DNA from: Myxococcales bacterium
GTDB lineage: Bacteria; Myxococcota_A; Polyangia; Polyangiales; Polyangiaceae
NCBI GenBank assembly: GCA_025362165.1
Contig: JANYHY010000079.1
Coordinates: 1-9,762 of the forward strand
Direction: 5' to 3'
Length of the DNA stretch: 9,762 nt
Shown here: positions 6,744 through 9,762 of the stretch, piece by piece
Layout: every line of letters begins with the position of its first letter
How positions within the stretch are numbered: the stretch's first letter is position 1
Translations under genes and position numbers: made by a program
The notes under the pieces: generated by a model
The model's database searches: none
Told to the model about the DNA's origin: nothing
Seen by the model: the letters and a program-made list of their open reading frames with translations, nothing else

Positions 6744-6818
6744 GGGGCGTGCCAACGGCACCTCCCCTTGCCGAAGGCCGTTGATCTCCGCCGAAGGCGG
6801 CATCAATTGTCCAAGGGG
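6744..6818 (+). promoter_or_regulatory. nested alternative inverted repeats before the ompA-like gene
   Basis: A CCCCTTG segment (6764-6770) can pair in three exclusive ways. It can pair with GGGG (6744-6747) as the base of a hairpin whose upper stem is GTGCC/GGCAC (6749-6761). Its CCCTTG part can pair with CAAGGG (6724-6729). Or all seven bases can pair with CAAGGGG (6812-6818). The last pairing would bury AAGGGG, the purine-rich sequence 8 bases before the ATG at 6827. The 6770-6778 part is the palindrome GCCGAAGGC. A structure controlling translation is possible, but it depends on transcription starting upstream of about 6720, which is not shown. Confidence 0.35.
6781..6806. repeat. GCCGAAGGC-type hairpin
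   Basis: An inverted repeat with outer stem TTGAT/ATCAA, a small internal loop, inner stem CCGCC/GGCGG and loop GAA. The GCCGAAGGC core also occurs at 6640-6648 and 6770-6778, so this intergenic region has three copies of the same small palindrome. They could be a local palindromic repeat family or transcribed structures. Confidence 0.5.
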
Positions 6819-6826
6819 TTGAATCG

Positions 6827-8665
6827 ATGGTGTACGGTTGGCTCGGAACGATGAAAGCGCACCGCAACGGAACTTCCTTGAAGCAGTACGTAGTTGCCTC
6901 GATCGCCGTGGCGGCGTGTTTCGCCTGGCCTAGCGTCGCGGCGGCGCAGACGGCGACGTTCAAGCTCGACCGTTTGGAGGTGCCTGGCGCGCCAGACGAC
7001 ACGATGATGATGGCTCGCGCGGTGACGCAGCCCGGCCCCATCTTCTTCGCGCAGCTCGGCATGGGCTACTCGATGAACCCGCTCAAGACGACGAACATCT
7101 ACGCGGCGAAGAACAACCGCTTGCTCCTAACCGTCCCGGACCGCGGCGTCGTTCAGGATCAGTTCTCGATCTACACGGCGCTCGGAGTGCAGCTGTTCAA
7201 CCGCGTGACCGTGACGGCGGCCTTCCCGTTCACGCCGTACCAGTACATCAAGAACCCGGACTATCCGAACTCCACGTCGAGCTCGAACAACCAGACAACG
7301 CCGGTGAACACCTCCAATCAGACGTGGGGTGACGTCCGCATCGACATGCGCGCCGTGCTGTGGCGCTCGATCGATCAGCGGTTCGCGCTCGGAGCGGGGC
7401 TGTCGATCTTCGCGCCCATCGGCGACAACGCGGCGTTTGGAGCGGACCGAAACATCGGCGCGATCTTGGGCGTGCAGGCGGAGTACGCGTTCAAGTTCCC
7501 TCTCGTGCTCATGGGGACGACCGGCATCGCCTTCCGCACCACCGCGGTGATCAACGACCCTCCGCTCGCGTCTGGCCTCGCGGTCGCCGACGAGTGGCGA
7601 TGGCAAGTGGGTGGGTTCGTCCCGATCAAGGACGGCAAGTATCGCATCGGCTTGACCATCCAAGGTCAGACCGGCATCGAGAGCGACAGCGGAAGCACGT
7701 CGTCGCTGATCGGAAACACCGCGTTCACGCAGCGCAACACTCCGATCGAGTGGCACGTGGAGGGGCGCGCGAAATTCGGTCCGAAAGATCGCTGGTGGGT
7801 CGGCCTCGGCGCCGGCAGCTTCCTCTACCCAGGCTACGGCGCGCCGGATTTCCGCGCGATCGGCTTGCTCGGCGTCTATGTGCCCATCCTCGACTCGAAC
7901 GCGAACTCTCCAGACGCCAAGCTCGCGCTGCGCGAGAGGTGGCGCGAACAGCGCTCGCTCGACAGCGACAACGACGGCATCCCGGACGACATCGACGCGT
8001 GTCCGAGCGACGCCGAGGATCACAAAGGAAACGACCCCTCCGACGGCTGCCCGATCCCGCCCGATCGCGACGGCGACGGCATCCCCGATCAGTTCGACAA
8101 GTGCCCCGATCAGCCCGAAGACAAAGACGGTGTGGACGACAACGACGGCTGCCCCGAGGTGGACGCAGACAACGACGGCGTGCCGGACGCGGAAGACGCT
8201 TGCCCGAAGGAGCCTGGCGTTCGCTCCACGGATCCGAAAAAGAACGGCTGCCCGCAGTTCTACAGCATGGATGGCACCGTCGTTCACGTGCTGCAGCAAG
8301 TCCACTTCGCGACTGGCTCAGCGACGATCCTCGCAGACAGCTTCCCGATGCTCCAAGAGATCGCGAACCTGTTGAAGGTGAACCCTGCGATCAAGAAGAT
8401 GTCCGTCGAGGGGCACACGGACAACCGTGGCAACGCAGTCATGAACAAGACGCTGTCGCAGAACCGCGCCGACAGCGTCGTGAAGTGGCTCTCCGAACAC
8501 GGCGTCGAATCCACCCGCCTGGAAGCGCACGGCTACGGCCAAGAGAAGCCGGTCGAGACCAACGACACCGACAAGGGCCGCCAAGCCAACCGCCGCGTCG
8601 AGTTCAAGATCATCGAACAAGACGACGGCAAACCCAAGCAAGCCGCCCAACCCCCCAAGCCGTAA
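6827..8665 (+). CDS. OmpA-family outer membrane protein with thrombospondin type-3 repeats
   Basis: 612 aa cell-envelope protein. A signal peptide with hydrophobic core VVASIAVAACFAW ends near AAAQ (about residue 41). Residues 70-355 alternate polar and hydrophobic stretches rich in Gly and aromatics, as in an outer-membrane beta barrel. Residues 379-476 hold calcium-binding thrombospondin type-3 repeats (DSDNDGIPDDIDACP, DRDGDGIPDQFDKCP, DADNDGVPDAEDACP). Residues 485-597 form an OmpA peptidoglycan-binding domain, with GHTDNRG (529-535), the LSQNRADSV segment and a final NRRVEF. The protein probably ties the outer membrane to the cell wall. The start at 6827 follows AAGGGG by 8 bases; ATG 6851 (MKAHRNG) is an alternative that shortens the signal peptide without changing the product. 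It is transcribed divergently from rpmH. Confidence 0.92.
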   Translation: MVYGWLGTMKAHRNGTSLKQYVVASIAVAACFAWPSVAAAQTATFKLDRLEVPGAPDDTMMMARAVTQPGPIFFAQLGMGYSMNPLKTTNIYAAKNNRLLLTVPDRGVVQDQFSIYTALGVQLFNRVTVTAAFPFTPYQYIKNPDYPNSTSSSNNQTTPVNTSNQTWGDVRIDMRAVLWRSIDQRFALGAGLSIFAPIGDNAAFGADRNIGAILGVQAEYAFKFPLVLMGTTGIAFRTTAVINDPPLASGLAVADEWRWQVGGFVPIKDGKYRIGLTIQGQTGIESDSGSTSSLIGNTAFTQRNTPIEWHVEGRAKFGPKDRWWVGLGAGSFLYPGYGAPDFRAIGLLGVYVPILDSNANSPDAKLALRERWREQRSLDSDNDGIPDDIDACPSDAEDHKGNDPSDGCPIPPDRDGDGIPDQFDKCPDQPEDKDGVDDNDGCPEVDADNDGVPDAEDACPKEPGVRSTDPKKNGCPQFYSMDGTVVHVLQQVHFATGSATILADSFPMLQEIANLLKVNPAIKKMSVEGHTDNRGNAVMNKTLSQNRADSVVKWLSEHGVESTRLEAHGYGQEKPVETNDTDKGRQANRRVEFKIIEQDDGKPKQAAQPPKP

Positions 8666-8672
8666 CCACCTA

Positions 8673-8715
8673 ACGGGCGCGGACTCGAGGCGCTTGATGT
8701 GAGAAGCGAGCCCGT
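8673..8715. terminator. possible stem-loop in the convergent spacer
   Basis: The 86-base spacer between the two convergent stops contains ACGGGC (8673-8678) pairing with GCCCGT (8710-8715). Inside it CGCTT (8691-8695) pairs with AAGCG (8704-8708), leaving a 12-base bulge on one side. No T-run follows on either strand, so a classical intrinsic terminator is not evident. The position suits a bidirectional transcription end. Confidence 0.25.
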
Positions 8716-8751
8716 AGGGCGAACGCAATCATCGAACCAAGGATGCCTTCA

Positions 8752-9609
8752 TCAGCCCGGACTCACGCACGCCCCATTGACGCACAATGGAGTCTTCGAA
8801 GTGCAGAGATTGCCGCACATTCCGCAGTTGGCGTTGTCGCTCTTGACGTCTGCGCAGTAGCTCTGGGCGGGGCCGCCGTCTGCGGAGAGGCCGCCGTCCG
8901 GTGGGCCGCACTTGGTCTGTGATTGAAGGCAAACGTTCCCGCATTTGCCCCCGGCGCAGACGGACAGTACGTCACACGTCACTCCGCACATGCCGCAGTT
9001 GGCGTTGTCAGTGTCGCTCTTTGCGCAATACGGCGCGCCGGCTTCTGGACTGCAAATGATTTGTCCCTGCGCGCACGCGGAGACACAGCCGCCCGCGACG
9101 CAGACCATCTGAGCTCCGCATTTGTTGCCGCAAGCGCCGCAGTTGCCATTGTCCGTCTGCGTGTTTGCACAATAGGGTGCGCCGCCATCCGCGAGACAGC
9201 CAGTCTGTCCCATCGCGCAGCCTTGGCCGCACTTGCCTGCAACGCAGGACTCTAGCGGCTTGCATGTGTTGCCGCAGGTGCCGCAGTTGGCATTGTCCGA
9301 TTGAAGGCCAGTGCAGAACCCCGCGGTGCCGCCGTCGCCTGCAGGACAAGCATCTTCACCGGCGCCACATACGGAGGCACAGACACCGTGAGAGCAGAGA
9401 CTCGCGGCAGCGCACACAGTGCCGCAAGCGCCGCAGTTCTGTCGATCCGTGAGGAGCTTGACGCACTGGCCACCACAAGACGTCTCCACTGCATTGCAGG
9501 GATTGGGGGGAATGTTATTGGCAACCGTGCCACCACCGCACGCGGCAGCGACCACGACCGCGCCGAACGCAGATGCGGCGAAGAGGATAGCGAAGGGAGA
9601 CCTTTTCAT
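8752..9609 (-). CDS. repeat-built cysteine-rich lipoprotein
   Basis: 285 aa starting MKRSPFAILFAASAFGAVVV, a lipoprotein signal peptide with acylated Cys24 in AAACGGG. Gly after the cysteine suggests outer-membrane location. The mature part has about 40 cysteines and five copies of a NCGxCGxxC core (first Cys at 59, 109, 157, 205, 262), usually preceded by SDNAN or TDNGN. Each core is followed by CxxGxC and then by a stretch ending in YC or FC, so the repeat unit is 48 to 57 residues. The even cysteine pattern points to stacked disulfide-bonded modules; metal binding is another option. The ATG at 9609 is supported by AGGT 6 bases upstream; the frame is open to 9687, but that part overlaps the preceding gene. 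Probably cotranscribed with the gene ending at 9618. Such proteins are frequent in Myxococcota; the function is unknown. Confidence 0.85.
   Translation of the reverse strand: MKRSPFAILFAASAFGAVVVAAACGGGTVANNIPPNPCNAVETSCGGQCVKLLTDRQNCGACGTVCAAASLCSHGVCASVCGAGEDACPAGDGGTAGFCTGLQSDNANCGTCGNTCKPLESCVAGKCGQGCAMGQTGCLADGGAPYCANTQTDNGNCGACGNKCGAQMVCVAGGCVSACAQGQIICSPEAGAPYCAKSDTDNANCGMCGVTCDVLSVCAGGKCGNVCLQSQTKCGPPDGGLSADGGPAQSYCADVKSDNANCGMCGNLCTSKTPLCVNGACVSPG
8803..9438 (-). repeat. tandem coding repeat, five NCGxCGxxC modules
   Basis: The core CCGCAGTT (plus strand) recurs near 8822, 8993, 9137, 9281 and 9431, spaced about 144 to 171 bases apart and encoding the five cysteine modules. Four copies also share the following GGC[G/A]TTGTC or a close variant, so similarity persists at DNA level. 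This suggests growth by duplication within the gene. The copy at 9431 has diverged (RQNCGACG). Confidence 0.75.
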
Positions 9610-9617
9610 AATTGACC

Positions 9618-9762
9618 TCAGAGGCACCGCGCGGCCCAGAGGGCGGCGTTGGCGGTCATCTTGGACAGGTTGGGATCGGTCCACCAAGTGCCACTGTAAC
9701 CTGCGGCGTGAGCGATCTGAACAATGCGACCTTGCCCTGCGTCCTTCACGGCGACACCAATA
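9618..9762 (-). CDS. C-terminus of a probable secreted protein (5' partial)
   Basis: A frame open from the right edge encodes the last 47 residues of a protein starting IGVAVKDAGQGRIVQIAHAA and ending ALWAARCL before a TGA at 9618-9620. The text is protein-like: a GRIVQIAHAAGY strand, an aromatic-rich GTWWTDP turn, then an amphipathic helix. It resembles the ends of some myxobacterial secreted proteins where a final strand and helix close a ThuA or glutamine-amidotransferase-like fold, but this is only an impression. The stop lies 8 bases before the ATG of the cysteine-rich lipoprotein and touches its ribosome-binding site, so the two are probably in one operon. Confidence 0.6.
   Translation of the reverse strand, partial: IGVAVKDAGQGRIVQIAHAAGYSGTWWTDPNLSKMTANAALWAARCL

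Noticed and set aside
6266..6784. Plus-strand open frame covering rpmH antisense and the intergenic repeats
   Set aside because: It overlaps rnpA and rpmH antisense, has no family features, and runs through hairpin DNA.
6587..6826. Replication origin next to rpmH
   Set aside because: No close match to the DnaA box TTATCCACA was seen (best was TTGTCCAAG), there is no AT-rich unwinding stretch, and neither dnaA nor dnaN is in the window.
7127..8305. Long open frame (392 codons) on the minus strand opposite the ompA-like gene
   Set aside because: The product is Arg/Val/Asp-rich with no recognisable domain. It is a mirror of the GC-rich third-position pattern of the real gene, which has clear domains.
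7360..8673. Open frame of 437 codons on the plus strand inside the ompA-like gene
   Set aside because: A shifted-frame product dominated by Arg and Ala, running through the conserved type-3 repeats and OmpA domain of the true frame.
8803..9438. Regular repeats as a CRISPR array
   Set aside because: The repeats are 144-171 bases apart, diverged, and in frame within a signal-peptide-bearing coding sequence.

Overview
The window is chromosomal DNA from a GC-rich bacterium, most likely a member of the Myxococcota (perhaps the Polyangia). Three things suggest this: strong G/C preference at third codon positions; acidic and cysteine-rich secreted lipoproteins of the kind common in that phylum; and a paired LuxE-like/LuxC-like gene set plus an OmpA protein with thrombospondin type-3 repeats. 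No 16S or other species-level marker is present, so the assignment is an inference from protein style.

Layout. Bases 1-2047 (+) hold a two-gene unit: an acyl-protein synthetase (LuxE family, 5' end cut by the window edge) overlapping an acyl-CoA reductase (LuxC family) by a GTGA junction. Together they would activate a carboxylic acid and reduce it to an aldehyde. Bases 2048-6586 (-) hold seven genes in one direction, read from right to left: rpmH, rnpA, yidD, yidC, jag, a metallo-beta-lactamase-fold hydrolase and a small cysteine-rich putative lipoprotein. The first five form the conserved 'rpmH-rnpA-yidD-yidC-jag' cluster (ribosomal protein L34, RNase P protein, membrane-insertion factors and an RNA-binding protein). 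Most of its genes overlap or nearly touch, and most use GTG or TTG starts. The last two genes are not the usual continuation (mnmE is common there).

Bases 6587-6826 form the intergenic region between the divergent rpmH and ompA-like genes. It is packed with short inverted repeats, several built on the core GCCGAAGGC. One set could fold in alternative ways and cover a purine-rich ribosome-binding site of the ompA-like gene. Bases 6827-8665 (+) encode the OmpA-family outer-membrane protein (signal peptide, barrel-like region, calcium-binding type-3 repeats, peptidoglycan-binding domain). Bases 8666-8751 are a short convergent spacer with a possible stem-loop. Bases 8752-9609 (-) encode a very cysteine-rich lipoprotein with five NCGxCGxxC repeats. 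Eight bases upstream of it lies the 3' end of another probable secreted protein (9618-9762), cut by the window edge.

Most of the window is housekeeping and cell-envelope content. I see no clearly new system. The most interesting leads are the LuxE/LuxC pair without luciferase genes in view, the hairpin-rich rpmH/ompA intergenic region, and the repeat-built cysteine-rich lipoprotein. No tRNA, rRNA, insertion sequence, CRISPR array or replication origin was found, and no stretch longer than 300 bases lacks a gene.
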